Assembly (NCBI GenBank): GCA_036346225.1
Contig: JARFIW010001670.1
Span: 5,208,001 to 5,272,000, forward strand
Reading direction: 5' to 3'
DNA: 64,000 nucleotides
From: Platerodrilus igneus
Taxonomy: Eukaryota > Arthropoda > Insecta > Coleoptera > Lycidae
Under the pieces are notes generated by a model. It worked only from the letters and a program-made list of their open reading frames with translations, ran no database searches and was not told the origin of the DNA. Below are positions 45,851 to 57,050 of the stretch, piece by piece; the first letter of the stretch is position 1, and each line of letters starts with the position of its first letter. A program made the translations under genes and the position numbers.

Positions 45851-47803
45851 TGCTATGTATATACAAGAATTGTAATTATCTCCTCCGACGTTGGGCTTAA
45901 TATTGCTATAAATTTCCTCCAGAAACTTAACTGGATTTTATCTTAAACCAACCTTGTCAACCAATAACTAAATTTGATACGTTACCGCCTTACTTGTTAT
46001 CAATTTTGTATTCAACTTATAGCTCCTCCTTGAACTATTTAAATTATCAAATCATTCCCATTAACTTTACCTTATGACTTCGACTAGCATTTATTTGGAA
46101 TTATAAAATTCAGTTAATTCGATTCTATATAATGAAACAAATATTATGTACAGTTTTTGTAAATTATTTGAAATACACTTTTCAATTAATTAATGTTGTG
46201 AATCTCATTTATTAAAAATCATATAACTTTTTACTCAAAACCCAAAGTCACCAAAAAAAACCTATTATCTTTATAAAAGAAGTGTAGAACGTTCGAAACC
46301 TCTTATCATATCACGCACTTTATACGATTCAAATCCTTTGTTTTGGTGAACTTCGTCACATTAATTTATATTAAGCAAATTCAATATTCAAATAAAAAAT
46401 ATAGAAAAATAATGTCTTACAACTAAAAATCTAACCTGGTCTATTTTCTTCTTGCAATTGACGCATCCACTAATATTTCCCATGCATTAAGCCATCCATT
46501 TGAATAAAAATTATTTTCCCCCAATTCAGGATTATTACATGCCCATTCGAAATATTGTCTATCCACACGCTTGAACCATTGCATTTAAATCATTGCCATC
46601 ACCCTCTGGACTACCATTATTAATTTATACTTATGCACCCCAATTTATTGTCATCTCATTCAGACTTATTACTTCTTATCAATTTCCCCAAACTTAGAAT
46701 TGGATTATCATCATTTATTTTCCCTTGACTCGAAATTACATTTATTTTCTACGGACTCGGAATTGGAATTCTTATTATCATTGTCCCCTGACTCGAAATT
46801 ACATTTATTCTCCACGGACTCAGAATTGTATTTTTTTTCTCCCCGGCTTCAGAACTTGGATTTTTCACCCCGGCTTTAGAAGCCCTATTATTATTATGTT
46901 TTAGTTTAAAATAAATTCACCAAAATCTACTTACGTTTAATCGGCAATTGTAATTTTCATTTTCGCACTTATACAATTTTTCACTTTGAATTATTATTAC
47001 GTATCACTTTATTTCATAGTGGCGCACTTCGGCCTTTGTTGAGTTGTAAACTGACTTCGTTATCACTGTACCTGTTAATATATCTTTTCTCCCCTACTCC
47101 GTCAGTTTGTATGGTCTACAAACTCGTCGCTCATTTTTAACGAATCAAATCTTTGCAGCCAAAGTAGTTTCTGATGTAATTTTCTATGCTTTCCAATAAT
47201 TGTGGCCTGGTCGCAGCTGTCTTCGTTATCAAACATGCGGTGTTTTGATGAATCTAATCGCTTTTCCATAAACAACTAATGCAATTCGACTTTTAATTTT
47301 CATATCTGCATGTTATTTACGCAATTTTTAATCACCTCTCTTTATCAAAGTTCTTAACTACTTGCACGCATTTACATTATGCTTCCTGAAGCTCTATTTC
47401 TTATTTCAGTATTAACCTAATTGTTTGGAACTCTTTTGAATGCGTGTCTAATTAAACTTTATTATGTTTACTTATAAATACGCGTGCTTCCACTGAAAAA
47501 TATCATTATTTGCTTTACCTAAATTAACTAAAACTTTATCTACAGGGTATTAAATATTTACTATTTACCTAATGCATGTGTTCCTGGTTTCTACGCTAAC
47601 TATGCGTCTTCCTGTGTGTATTTGCGTCGCTTAAAACTACGTATACTTTATATACAGGGTGTTGACTGCTTACTATTTACAAACTATCTCCATTTCTCAA
47701 TTCTTTACTAAATAAGTGCAGTTTTCTGCTGCCTATGGTAATTTCTCAATTCTAAACGACCTTTACTATAAAGTACACCCTTAAACAACCCCTTATCACA
47801 GCA
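45851..47803 (-). mobile_element. Z-family LTR plus PBS module, copy e
   Basis: On the minus strand it starts TGCTGTGATAAGGGGTTG at 47803. It has a TATA-like agatatatta (47076-47085), initiator TCAGT (47050-47054) and a CCAG/GTTAGA donor near 46434. The LTR ends TTTATAGCA at 45904, followed by a PBS-like AGCCCAACGTCGGAGGAG and a second CATAGCA at 45851. No coding sequence. Confidence 0.65.
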
Positions 47804-47823
47804 ATATATATATATATATATAT
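47804..47823. repeat. Short (TA)n between Z copy e and Y copy 4
   Basis: About nine TA units; both neighbours end in the same CACAGCA motif in opposite orientation. Confidence 0.9.
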
Positions 47824-50100
47824 TGCTGTGAAATGCTCCTTTGAATGCGGGAACTGGCTCCTTTCAACAAAAAAATTCTAGTCCCACCGATTGGGCGTCA
47901 TAAACTGCTGTGATCCTCTTTTCGCCTCGGCTGCTCACCTAATTTTATAAACCTCCTCATTCATAAAATTAAACAACACATTCCTACCACAAACATCAAC
48001 GTTAACTCTATTTACATCAATATTCAGAATACATTAAATTTTCAAATTAAATTTCAGCATAAAATTCAGTTTTAAAAAGAATTTCAAGATTAGTTTTATT
48101 ATCATTTTAATGTGCATCCAGAATTAAAGTCCTTGTTGGATGCCTACTAATTAATATAACAATATATGCAGAGTAAAAAGGGAGCATCTACCGCCCCTTT
48201 ACGTTAATTAACCAGGTTCGTCTAATTGAGCTCAAAGACATACCCAAATTTTCATCATAATTCAGAACATCAATACTAAATACCCCTTTCTACTTAAACA
48301 AGCAAATTTCATCTTAAAATTAAAATTTTATGGTTAGTACAATTTCACTAATGTCCATTTTGAGTAAATCAGTTATAAAGTTATTCAACACACACCAAAA
48401 TGTCAAACAAAATAGTATAATTTACCTGAAGGTTACTGTCCTCGTAGCTTCAATGTACATCGTCCCTTTAGTTAATCACACCATTCCAACAGGATTATAT
48501 TTACGGTTTCTAATTCTCAACGCTTTTAAAATTTTCTCCATCACCATTTATTTAAAGTTGTTTCTGGGCTTTTCCGGAACTCATCTGTGTATATCTGACC
48601 CTTGTTTCGTGGATCCAGACACGTATTTGAACCATTTAATTATTAACACCCCCGAAAAATAGCAAAGAAATTCATGCGTCTTTCACCAATATACGGCAAA
48701 ACTGCCTACTTTTGTGTATACATTTGTCGTTGTAAATTTTGCTAATTGGTACAGTGATACTAAATTTTATTACCTTGTATCTAAGTGCACTGAAGTACAT
48801 TCATGTTAGCACGTAAATAACAAACTATTTTGAATCACTAAAATATACGAGCAAACTTTTAAATTATTTTATCAAACTAAAATGCACTGTTTAACATCTT
48901 GAATCAAGTCGCGGATGTAAGAGCTTTTAACGCATCAAATAGTCAAAAGTCTAAGAGGCCGAAATTCATATTACCACCGGTATATATAGCAAAAGCCTGT
49001 CTGTCGGTCTGTTCCCCAAAACAGACAATTCTTAAGAATTTCTCATTCTATGTTCCCAGTCCGTCGCTCGCGCGTCGGTTTTACGAATTTTCACTCGCCC
49101 CATTTAAATCTCAGAAATTCTCACACGGCACGCAAACATGTCCGAGAAAAACTAATTAATTTTGTACAGAAATTGTTGTTTCTACCTCTGATATTTGCAT
49201 CCTATTTTCAACCAATTGTGACCCTCGTGACGTTGCTTAAATCACGCCTTTTACTATATGTGTCTTTGCTTGACGCATTTTCTCTTTCCTTTTCTAACCT
49301 GTTCGTATTGGTGCAAATTGATATTCTTTATTATCGATTATATTTTAGTCCATGTGGACTATCTGGGTTAAATAACCCCGTATCGCACATTCTCGTGAAT
49401 ATTAAGCCCCGGTTTCTCCAAGATTCTTTGAAACCATTTGTTATCTACACAATTTTCGCCGTACGTGATATTTAAACCACGCAGGTGTTCAAAATAATAT
49501 TATTTCTCAGAGCTTTTTAAATAAACCCTGTTTTGTATTTCGTGCTAAAGCATCTGACCGTTTCCAATATCCTTAGAATCGACATGTTTATCTAAACAAA
49601 TTAAACTGAAATTGCTTTTTAAAATACGCAGGTGTGTTCAAACATCCTACTTCTAACTAACACTTCTAGGATTTGCTTTTTATTGGGTTTTTACAAGTTT
49701 CTATAGATATTATCTGTTACTAACGATTCAATTAACTTCAATTAAAAATAATAGCCTTTAATTTTTAGTGAATCCTAACTAAATATTAGTTATTATCTGT
49801 ACGTTTTGTTCAATACCGGTTACTTGAAATAGAGTTAATTAAGATAAATTTTGCATGTAATTTCTCTTTGTTTCTTTATTAGGAATAAATAAATTACACG
49901 CAGAGCTTTTTTTTTTATACTGTTTCTTTTGATATAAAGCGTCTTGTACATAATTTGAATCTCTTATTTTTACTGAAACTAATAAATTTTTATGCTTCAC
50001 GGTTTTAATAACGCGTATTATCTAATAAAATTCCTTATACACGGTGATTAAAATTATTTGATGTGATTATTTAATTTTCTACCCTGGTCTAAATATGAGT
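47824..50100 (-). mobile_element. Long-LTR family Y, copy 4
   Basis: Near-identical to copy 3 for most of its length and slightly longer at its 5' end (49700-49800 region kept). Same minus-strand order: TATA (about 48978-48988), donor CTTCAG/GTAAATT (near 48428), PBS module and terminal CACAGCA. Confidence 0.7.
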
Positions 50101-50101
50101 A

Positions 50102-50141
<40 letters not shown>
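50101..50141. repeat. (TA)n microsatellite
   Basis: TA tract between Y copy 4 and the Penelope-type fragment. Confidence 0.95.
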
Positions 50142-50145
<4 letters not shown>

Positions 50146-50331
50146 AAAAATCTAATAATTGTTAACACATTGTTTTAGTATTTATAGATAAATGTATTGA
50201 TTATGGTGTTACCGAAACGCGTCAAATAAAAGATTATCACTACATTTGTTATTACTTGGCTTATATGTGAAACTTTTCCAATATACCAAGATTTAGTAAT
50301 GACCTAAATCCATGATTATTATTGCCCATAT

Positions 50332-50336
<5 letters not shown>
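50142..50336 (+). mobile_element. Penelope-type terminal fragment with degenerate hammerhead
   Basis: Reverse-complement relative of 42616-42846. The hammerhead remnant (about 50193-50223) reads UUGAUUA, then GGUGUUACC, then GAAAC and GCGUC, so its core is mutated at C3 and G8. Confidence 0.6.

Positions 50337-50380
<44 letters not shown>
50337..50380. repeat. (TA)n, left flank of the 6.7 kb gypsy element
   Basis: About 22 TA units; the retrotransposon at 50381-57050 is inserted in this microsatellite, which continues on the other side at 57051. Confidence 0.95.
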
Positions 50381-50383
<3 letters not shown>

Positions 50384-50968
50384 AACGCGCTACTACTACC
50401 GCGTTTCTTTAATTTAAAACAAGTAATAACAAACGTCTTTATTACTTACTGTTCACAAGTCTAATTAACAGTATATGCCTTATTTATAGATGTTTTCAGG
50501 ACACTTAACAATGAAGCACTATTACACTAATGAATTTACAAGCACTAATATCTTCTTAAACTATCTTCTTTACCATAGGTTCATTAACCACACTAACACA
50601 ACTATTTGTTTATACACTTCTATTTATTTATGTATACTACAAGCTGCATGTCCATTAGACACAGCTTATATCATTTATGTATATATTCTAAAAGCTCAAC
50701 TACGCTTACTTTACACGATATAATTTATATTAGACATTCAAGAATAGACTAACTCTTGCATTCATTAGCGGTCTTATATATACTCTGGATTACAAGGATG
50801 ACTCATGCTCCCGTAATTTCTAGAACAATTCTGGAATCCTTGAGAATACGCCGTGCCCCGAGCGTTTTGTGTGTAATTGATTGCTAGAAGAATTCTCGTA
50901 TCCTGAAAAGTATGCAGAGTCTACAGCGCTTGTGTGTTTGATGGGTTGCCTAGTAGTAGCTCGCAACA
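50381..50968 (-). mobile_element. 3' LTR of the macro-domain gypsy element (588 bp)
   Basis: On the minus strand TGTTGCGAGCTACTAC at 50968 to CGCGTTACA at 50381. Aligned by eye with 56463-57050 it has the same length and I found only two differences. A GAGGGGGCAG polypurine tract sits just upstream (50969-50985). Confidence 0.95.
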
Positions 50969-52349
50969 CTGCCCCCTCTTTAAAACCGTTACGTCTCGTA
51001 ACTGTAGATACATTTTGGCGCCAATTCGATGACTGATGACGGTATCGGCAGCTATCTCCTCTGGTGCATCCACCACGTCGTTGGAAATAACAGTCAACAC
51101 TCTTTTCTTGGTCTTGGTAGGCAACCGGTTGAAAACAACAAACAAGGACCTGGATGTTGGTTCCCTGGAAAACTACTTCTAGCATATTTCGGACTATCCT
51201 CCAATCTGAGTGATCCAGTCCACAGCCCAACTTGGGCACCGCTAGTCTTGTTACTCCATTTTCCATCATCTGCGCCTTAAGATTTAGCAAAGCCTCCCAT
51301 AGATGTCCATAACTAGGTCTTTGCCATGAAGAATTTTTGGTGACCAGATAGTAAACATAACGATTTTTATCTTGAAGAACCAAAGCTTTTCCTACAGTTG
51401 GCTGCTGTTGTACTAATTCATCTACACATCCAAACTTTTTCTTAAAAACAACAGCTATTCCCCTTGACATTGCCAAATCTTGAGCTACGCAATGTGCAAG
51501 GGAATACTCTTCTGGTGCTCTAAACAGATCTTGCTGTTTTTCAACAACAACGCCAAATCCCGCTTTAGCGGAACCACCATACGCCGCCATAAAGCTTTCA
51601 AAATCTACATTTGGCTCATGATTAATAACTTGCCGAACACCATTATCATTATTCGAGTCTTCCTGGTTGTTGCCAGCGTAGGATGTTAAACGGTCAAAGT
51701 GTACCACTTTCGGTTTACCACGAGGGGATCTTCTGATCCGGTACACTACATCATTAATCCTTTTCATCACTTCGTACGGGCCTTCCCATTGTCTTTGTAG
51801 TTTTGGCGACAATCCACGTTTTCTTTGTGGATTGTACAACCACACTAAATCTCCAGGTTGATAACCACCTTCTTGCGCTCTCGTGTCATATTGTGATTTC
51901 ATTCGATCGCTTGCTGCCTGGATATTCTTTCGGACGCTTTCGTGAATACTATTTGATCTTTCACAAAGCTTACTAACGTAATCTTTACCGGCGATCTCTT
52001 CTCCAGGTTTAAATCCAAACTGAAGATCACATGGTAGCCGCAGTTCACGTCCTAGCATTACGCAAGCGGGCGAGTATCCTGTGCTGTCGTGTACCGAAGA
52101 TCGGTACGCCAGTAGGTACAAATGCAGATATTGGTCCCAGTCTCGTTGATGTTCAGAGACAACTTTGGCCAGGTACTTCCCTAACGTCCTGTTCATTCTT
52201 TCAACCATTCCATCCGATTGGGGATGAAGTGGCGTGGTTCTAGTCTTCCTGATTCCAAGATGCTTGCAGACATTTTGAAACAATACTGATTCGAAGTTTC
52301 GACCTTGATCGGAGTGTAATTCCAACGGAACTCCAAAACGACAAAACAA
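50820..52349 (-). CDS. Gypsy integrase C-part fused to TARG1-like macro domain and CCCH finger
   Basis: Open frame of 509 codons; the Met is not the true start because integrase begins upstream in another frame. Residues 1-60 carry the second and third catalytic residues (D14 in HSDQGRNFES, E50 in MVERMNRTL; spacing x35). Residues 160-225 form the integrase C-terminal domain (GDLVWLYNP; WEGPYEV). Residues 268-406 are a macro domain of the TARG1/OARD1 type: YSLAHCVAQDLAMSRGIAV, FGCVDELVQQQ, YYLVTK (K338), VPKLGCGLD (D379), a K/D pair 41 apart as in TARG1 (K84/D125). Residues 420-438 form a CX7CX5CX3H finger. The frame runs through the polypurine tract and stops in the LTR. Members of this macro family remove ADP-ribose from glutamate or from DNA; action of this copy is inferred. 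Confidence 0.85.
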   Translation of the reverse strand: MFCRFGVPLELHSDQGRNFESVLFQNVCKHLGIRKTRTTPLHPQSDGMVERMNRTLGKYLAKVVSEHQRDWDQYLHLYLLAYRSSVHDSTGYSPACVMLGRELRLPCDLQFGFKPGEEIAGKDYVSKLCERSNSIHESVRKNIQAASDRMKSQYDTRAQEGGYQPGDLVWLYNPQRKRGLSPKLQRQWEGPYEVMKRINDVVYRIRRSPRGKPKVVHFDRLTSYAGNNQEDSNNDNGVRQVINHEPNVDFESFMAAYGGSAKAGFGVVVEKQQDLFRAPEEYSLAHCVAQDLAMSRGIAVVFKKKFGCVDELVQQQPTVGKALVLQDKNRYVYYLVTKNSSWQRPSYGHLWEALLNLKAQMMENGVTRLAVPKLGCGLDHSDWRIVRNMLEVVFQGTNIQVLVCCFQPVAYQDQEKSVDCYFQRRGGCTRGDSCRYRHQSSNWRQNVSTVTRRNGFKEGAVLRATTRQPIKHTSAVDSAYFSGYENSSSNQLHTKRSGHGVFSRIPELF

Positions 52350-52520
52350 CTCCTGACTAGTACATCTGCAACCGTCTCGGCTTCTTGGTTAGGTATAGCA
52401 TATGCCTCCGGCCATTTGGTAAAATAATCCATTGCAACCAAGATGTATTTATTTCCTTTCTCTGATTCAGGAAACGGACCAGCTATATCAATGGCTACCC
52501 TCTCAAAAGGATTCCCACGT
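52193..52520 (-). pseudogene. Integrase core, first part, in a shifted frame
   Basis: Reads [20 protein letters not shown] and ILVAMDYFTKWPEAYAI, which include the first catalytic Asp of the DDE triad. It is separated from the upstream RT/RNase H frame by a frameshift at about 52515 and from the downstream frame by another near 52350. Together the three frames cover one complete integrase. Confidence 0.8.
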
Positions 52521-54204
52521 TATACTGTCTCATTGAGGCTTTCCGTTTCGAGACCGGGCCATTTGCAGAGGCACACAATTCACATTTTCGGCACCACTCC
52601 TTCACATCATCTTTGCAGTTCAGCCAATAGAATCTTTCTCTCACTCTCTCGAGAGTTCTTTTCACGCCAAAGTGCCCTCCGGAAATACCATCGTGCAAGT
52701 GCTGCAACACTTCCGGCACTCTGCTTTTCGGCACTATCAATTGAAGTCTCTCAGTGCCATCTTCAAATTCCAGGCGTCGCTTCAAGATTCTATTTTCCAT
52801 CATCAAGGAGTCCCACTGTGCCCAGTATGCCTTCAGGCTCCTACATAAAATACTAATTTCTTCCCAAGCTGGTCGTTGTCCTCTATTTTTCCACTCAATA
52901 ATACGTCCCAATTCGGCGTCATTTTCCTGGTCTTCTCGCATTCTTTCGGGTTGCCAAGTATCATCGGTTACTGTCATTCTATGGATGACACTTATTTTCT
53001 CTTCCATCTTGGAGCAATGATTGCAGTCCACCGGACAAGGTCTCCTTGACAGAGCGTCTGCATTCCGATGGCTAGTTCCTACACGATGTTCCGTATCAAA
53101 ATCATATTCCTGCAGTCGCTCTATCCACCTTGCCACTTGCCCTTCAGGATTTCGAAACTGCAATAACCATTTCAGTGCAGCATGGTCTGTTCTCAACAGG
53201 AATTTACGGCCGTATAAGTACTTATAAAAGTGCTCTACGGATTTGACGACGGCCAACAGCTCCCTTCTTGTCACACAATAGTTCCTTTCTGGCCGCGACA
53301 AGACCTTGCTGAAATACCCAATAACTTTTTCTTGTCCGTCCTGCACTTGAGAAAGAACGCCTCCTATAGCTGTGTTACTGGCGTCGGTATCCAACACAAA
53401 TTTCCCCTCCATCCGTGGATAACTCAAAATTGGTGCTGTAACTAGTAGCCGATTCAGTTGTTCAAATGCCCTGTGGCAGTCGTCATTCCAATCATATTCT
53501 TGTCCATCTTCGGTTAATTTTGTTAACGGTTTGGCAATGTTCGCAAACCCAAGTATAAAACGTCGGTAATATGTGCACAATCCTAGAAAACTGCGTAGTT
53601 GGTGTATATCTGCTGGTGTAGGCCACTCTTGTACCGTTTTTATTTTGTCAGGGTCAGCTCTTATTCCGGTCTCCGAAACGACATGTCCTAGGTATTTCAC
53701 CTCTTTTCCAAATAGGTGGCACTTCTTGGGGCTTAATGTAAGGTTTGCCCCGCGTAATCTTTGGAATATCTCCTCTAAGTTCTTAAGATGTTCTTCAAAA
53801 GACCTGCCTAACACTATCACGTCGTCCAGATACACCAGACATGTCTTCCAGGACAGTCCACGCAGTACCGACTCCATCAATCGTTCAAAAGTAGCAGGAG
53901 CATTGCATAATCCAAATGGCATGACCTTGAACTGCCATAATCCAGTTCCAATTGTAAAGGCAGTCTTTTCTTTATCGTTTGGCTCCAAGCCTACCTGCCA
54001 GTATCCGCTTTTCAAGTCCAAGGTCGAAAACCATTTAGATCCGGATAGAGTATCTAAGGTGTCATCAATTCTGGGCAAAGGATAGCTGTCTTTTTTTGTC
54101 ACATTGTTAAGCCGCCGGTAGTCTACACAAAACCTTGTCGACCCGTCCTTTTTCTTGACAAGCACTACCGGGGATGCCCATGGACTATTCGAGGGTTCAA
54201 TCAC
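52495..54204 (-). CDS. Gypsy reverse transcriptase, RNase H and integrase zinc region
   Basis: Open frame of 569 codons. [11 protein letters not shown] (26-33), catalytic LDLKSGYWQ (D63), [12 protein letters not shown], and YLDD at 125-128. RNase H: DTDAS (D274), RRELLA (E315), [10 protein letters not shown] (D340) and NADALSR (D383), so all four acidic residues are present. The integrase HHCC zinc region follows: H504, H511, C541, C544. The frame ends where a frameshift enters the integrase core. N-terminal RT lies past a frameshift near 54204-54280. RT, RNase H and integrase run in the normal Ty3/gypsy order. Confidence 0.9.
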   Translation of the reverse strand: MIEPSNSPWASPVVLVKKKDGSTRFCVDYRRLNNVTKKDSYPLPRIDDTLDTLSGSKWFSTLDLKSGYWQVGLEPNDKEKTAFTIGTGLWQFKVMPFGLCNAPATFERLMESVLRGLSWKTCLVYLDDVIVLGRSFEEHLKNLEEIFQRLRGANLTLSPKKCHLFGKEVKYLGHVVSETGIRADPDKIKTVQEWPTPADIHQLRSFLGLCTYYRRFILGFANIAKPLTKLTEDGQEYDWNDDCHRAFEQLNRLLVTAPILSYPRMEGKFVLDTDASNTAIGGVLSQVQDGQEKVIGYFSKVLSRPERNYCVTRRELLAVVKSVEHFYKYLYGRKFLLRTDHAALKWLLQFRNPEGQVARWIERLQEYDFDTEHRVGTSHRNADALSRRPCPVDCNHCSKMEEKISVIHRMTVTDDTWQPERMREDQENDAELGRIIEWKNRGQRPAWEEISILCRSLKAYWAQWDSLMMENRILKRRLEFEDGTERLQLIVPKSRVPEVLQHLHDGISGGHFGVKRTLERVRERFYWLNCKDDVKEWCRKCELCASANGPVSKRKASMRQYNVGILLRG

Positions 54205-54279
54205 CCCTGTTCTTCCATATCGGTGATAATTTGCTCAGCTTCCTTACGTTTTGCCAAAGGAAGCCGCCTGGGTGTTGTC

Positions 54280-54870
54280 TTATCGGTTGCGCATCTCCAG
54301 TATTGATCTTGTGTTGCACAACATTCGTCCTTCCTTCTCACTATCATCCAGTGCAAACACACCTCGATATCGTCCGACCAGTTCTTTTACCTTGCCCAGT
54401 TGATCGCCATTTAATCCTTGACACGAGGGTATCAACATATCCAGCAATTTCTGTGAGCAACCGTTGGTTGGTTTATTTTTCGTGTCGTCCATACAACGTT
54501 TAATATGACATACTGGAATGCAACTTCCCACAATCATGCCTTTCTTCAGGGTCACTGTATGAGGGTTAATGTTCAGCACCCTTACTGGTAACATATTTCG
54601 AGACTTTACCAGCGTTCTTCCAATCAGAAGTCCCTCCTAACCCATCCCCCATTCAGTTGCTTCCATCATGCATACTTGTCCTTCCCGGAGCGTACTAACC
54701 GGGCGTCCCATTACTATCATCTCCGCCTTCTCGGGTATTTTCATATCGCAAATCATTCGAACTTGCATCGTCTGGTTACTCGTCCCTTGAAATGGAATCT
54801 CATCATCATCTATCCGAAGCACATTTTCTTTCATGCTTACATGAAACCCATATTCTCTCATGAGATCCAT
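54280..54870 (-). pseudogene. Protease C-part and RT upstream linker
   Basis: Continues the gag-protease frame past a TAG at 54874-54876 (GMDLMREYGFHVSMKENVLRI), then past a second TAG at 54637-54639, to a frame ending at 54280 (YRGVFALDDSEKEGR, the usual region before gypsy RT). Two nonsense codons in the same frame plus the shift into RT interrupt expression. Confidence 0.8.
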
Positions 54871-54873
54871 TCC

Positions 54874-56394
54874 CTAGATCACTTCTTCTGTAATTTCAGC
54901 CACCAACACTCGATGATTAATTAATTTGTCCCCAATTGTCAACATAACGGCAGTCTCTCCATGAGTACCAATCTTCTCACCACTTGCCGTTCGGAGATAC
55001 ACCGATACAGGTAGCACTTTTCCACGACCAACCAAATCTGGTCTCACAATAGTTCTTGTCGCTCCTGTATCCACAAGTAATCGGACAACCCTACCATTAA
55101 TTCTACCATCGATATAAATGCTGTCCAGACTTTCCACCGACGATGCAGCACGGATGATAATCTCCGGGGCACTACGTTGTGCTGTCGAAGTTCGCCCCCT
55201 TACATGGACCAGCTTTGGCACAACCGGTTGTTTCTTTGGTTGAGTACAGCCTCTCTGTATGTGACCAACTTCACCGCAGTTCCAGCATCGCAGACGCAAT
55301 CGCCGCGGTCGTTGTAGTTCCAGCCTTTCTGCCACACGGTTGACTATTTCATCTATGCTGTTCTGAACTTGACCAGGTTCCTCTAAGGCAGACCGAGCTT
55401 TGTGACTTACCCTATGTGATGTCTGCTTAGCTGCTTCAAATTCAAGCGCATGAGCCAGTGCATCATCTAATATTTTTGGCCGTGCTAGTCTTAGCGCTTG
55501 CTGTATTTCGCCATCCTTAACGCCATCCACAAATGTTTGGACAGCAAGTTGTTCGAGGAAGCTATCTGGTGCCGTTGGGTATGCCAATCTAACTAACCTG
55601 GCAATGTCAGCTTCGAATTCTTGCAGGCTTTCACTTGTCTTTTGCGAGCGGTTCTTAACTTGTGCGTGGTAAACCTGTTGAAGGTGAGCATCTCCATATC
55701 TCATCTCAAGCTTTGATGTTAAGAGGCCGTAATCATTCTGCTGGTGATCGGGAATCGTTTGTAAGATGTTAAGAGCCTCCCCCCGTAGGGCCACTATTAA
55801 GGAGATAGCCTTCTCTTTGTTGCACCAACCGTTGGCTATTGCAGCAGCTTCAAATTGTTTCAAATATGTGGGCCAAGGTGTTTTACCATCGAATGTAGGT
55901 GGTTTTACTTTAAATTTAGACGGAATTGACTCGCTTCTTTCCATGGTTCTTATTTCTGGAATGTTCTGATTAACAACTTGGCTTGGCAATTCAAGTGGTC
56001 GCGTTGTTAGTGAAATCACTTGTTCTTGCAGCCTCATCATATCTTCTTCCATTTTTATCAATTTATTATCCAACTTTTGCTCAACTGTTTTTACCTGTTC
56101 AGTGAAATCCTCTTTCAATGCAATGGAACTTTCCATTAATCTTTGTTCTAACGTGGCTGTACTTTCATTCAACTTTTCTTCCATTTTGGCAGCATTTTCA
56201 CTTAACCTTTCCATTTTCTCAGCGTTTTCAGTAAACTTTTCATCTATTTTTACAGCATTTTCAGTAAACTTTTCATTTAGTGTCACTTCCAGTTTAGCCG
56301 ATCTCTCCTCCATACCGGATTTAAAATCCTTGAGGAAATTCATTAAAGTTTCTGCCTCCATCTTACTTTGATATCTCGTAACTGGCATATACAA
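54874..56394 (-). CDS. Gypsy Gag with CCHC knuckle and protease active site
   Basis: Open frame of 506 codons starting MYMPVTRYQSKM about 50 nt after the PBS. Residues 25-130 form a long coiled coil made of repeated ENAxKMEE-type units. Residues 160-340 are the capsid-like part (PPTFDGKTPWPTYLKQFEAA; MRYGDAHLQQVYHAQ). A CX2CX4HX4C knuckle is at C370, C373, H378, C383. The protease active site LLVDTGATRTIV has its Asp at 442. The frame stops at a TAG that is followed in frame by the rest of the protease. The start is supported by the same MPVTR start in the copy at 62287. Confidence 0.9.
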   Translation of the reverse strand: MYMPVTRYQSKMEAETLMNFLKDFKSGMEERSAKLEVTLNEKFTENAVKIDEKFTENAEKMERLSENAAKMEEKLNESTATLEQRLMESSIALKEDFTEQVKTVEQKLDNKLIKMEEDMMRLQEQVISLTTRPLELPSQVVNQNIPEIRTMERSESIPSKFKVKPPTFDGKTPWPTYLKQFEAAAIANGWCNKEKAISLIVALRGEALNILQTIPDHQQNDYGLLTSKLEMRYGDAHLQQVYHAQVKNRSQKTSESLQEFEADIARLVRLAYPTAPDSFLEQLAVQTFVDGVKDGEIQQALRLARPKILDDALAHALEFEAAKQTSHRVSHKARSALEEPGQVQNSIDEIVNRVAERLELQRPRRLRLRCWNCGEVGHIQRGCTQPKKQPVVPKLVHVRGRTSTAQRSAPEIIIRAASSVESLDSIYIDGRINGRVVRLLVDTGATRTIVRPDLVGRGKVLPVSVYLRTASGEKIGTHGETAVMLTIGDKLINHRVLVAEITEEVI

Positions 56395-56443
56395 ACTACT
56401 TAAATGTCTTTAGACTTGTGTTTTAAATTAATCACTATATACC

Positions 56444-56461
56444 CCACACAGGCTGACACCA
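56444..56461 (-). other. Primer-binding site, tRNA-Leu type
   Basis: Minus strand TGGTGTCAGCCTGTGTGG, one base after the LTR. TGGTGTCAG matches the tRNA-Leu PBS known from the Mdg3 group. The copy at 62213 has TGGTGTTAG. Confidence 0.6.
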
Positions 56462-56462
56462 G

Positions 56463-57045
56463 TTTAACGCGCTACTACTACCGCGTTTCTTTAATTTAAA
56501 ACAAGTAATAACAAACGTCTTTATTACTTACTGTTCACAAGTCTAATTAACAGTATATGCCTTATTTATAGATGTTTTCAGGACACTTAACAATGAAGCA
56601 CTATTACACTAATGAATTTACAAGCACTAATATCTTCTTAAACTATCTTCTTTACCATAGGTTCATTAACCACACTAACACAACTATTTGTTTATACACT
56701 TCTATTTATTTATGTATACTACAAGCTGCATGTCCATTAGACACAGCTTATATCATTTATGTATATATTCTAAAAGCTCAACTACGCTTACTTTACACGA
56801 TATAATTTATATTAGACATTCAAGAATAGACTAACTCTTGCATTCATTAGCGGTCTTATATATACTCTGGATTACAAGGATGACTCATGCTCCCGTAATT
56901 TCTAGAACAATTCTGGAATCCTTGAGAATACGCCGTGCCCCGAGCGTTTTGTGTGTAATTGATTGCTAGAAGAATTCTCGTATCCTGAAAAGTATGCAGA
57001 GTCTACAGCGCTTGTGTGTTTGATAGGTTGCCTAGTAGTAGCTCG

Positions 57046-57050
<5 letters not shown>
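56463..57050 (-). mobile_element. 5' LTR of the macro-domain gypsy element (588 bp)
   Basis: Starts TGTTGCGAGC at 57050 and ends CGTTAAA at 56463. Same length as the 3' LTR, with two differences seen (one at the terminal CA, one near 57023). A recent insertion by this measure. A TATATA stretch at 56857-56862 may be its promoter (minus strand). Confidence 0.95.

Noticed and set aside
50490..50723. A 77-codon frame that recurs identically at 56572-56805
   Set aside because: Identity comes from the two LTRs of one element; the frame is antisense to the element and lacks any motif.
53573..54085. A 170-codon plus-strand frame and several others across 50.9-56.4 kb
   Set aside because: Shadows of the minus-strand gag and pol frames.
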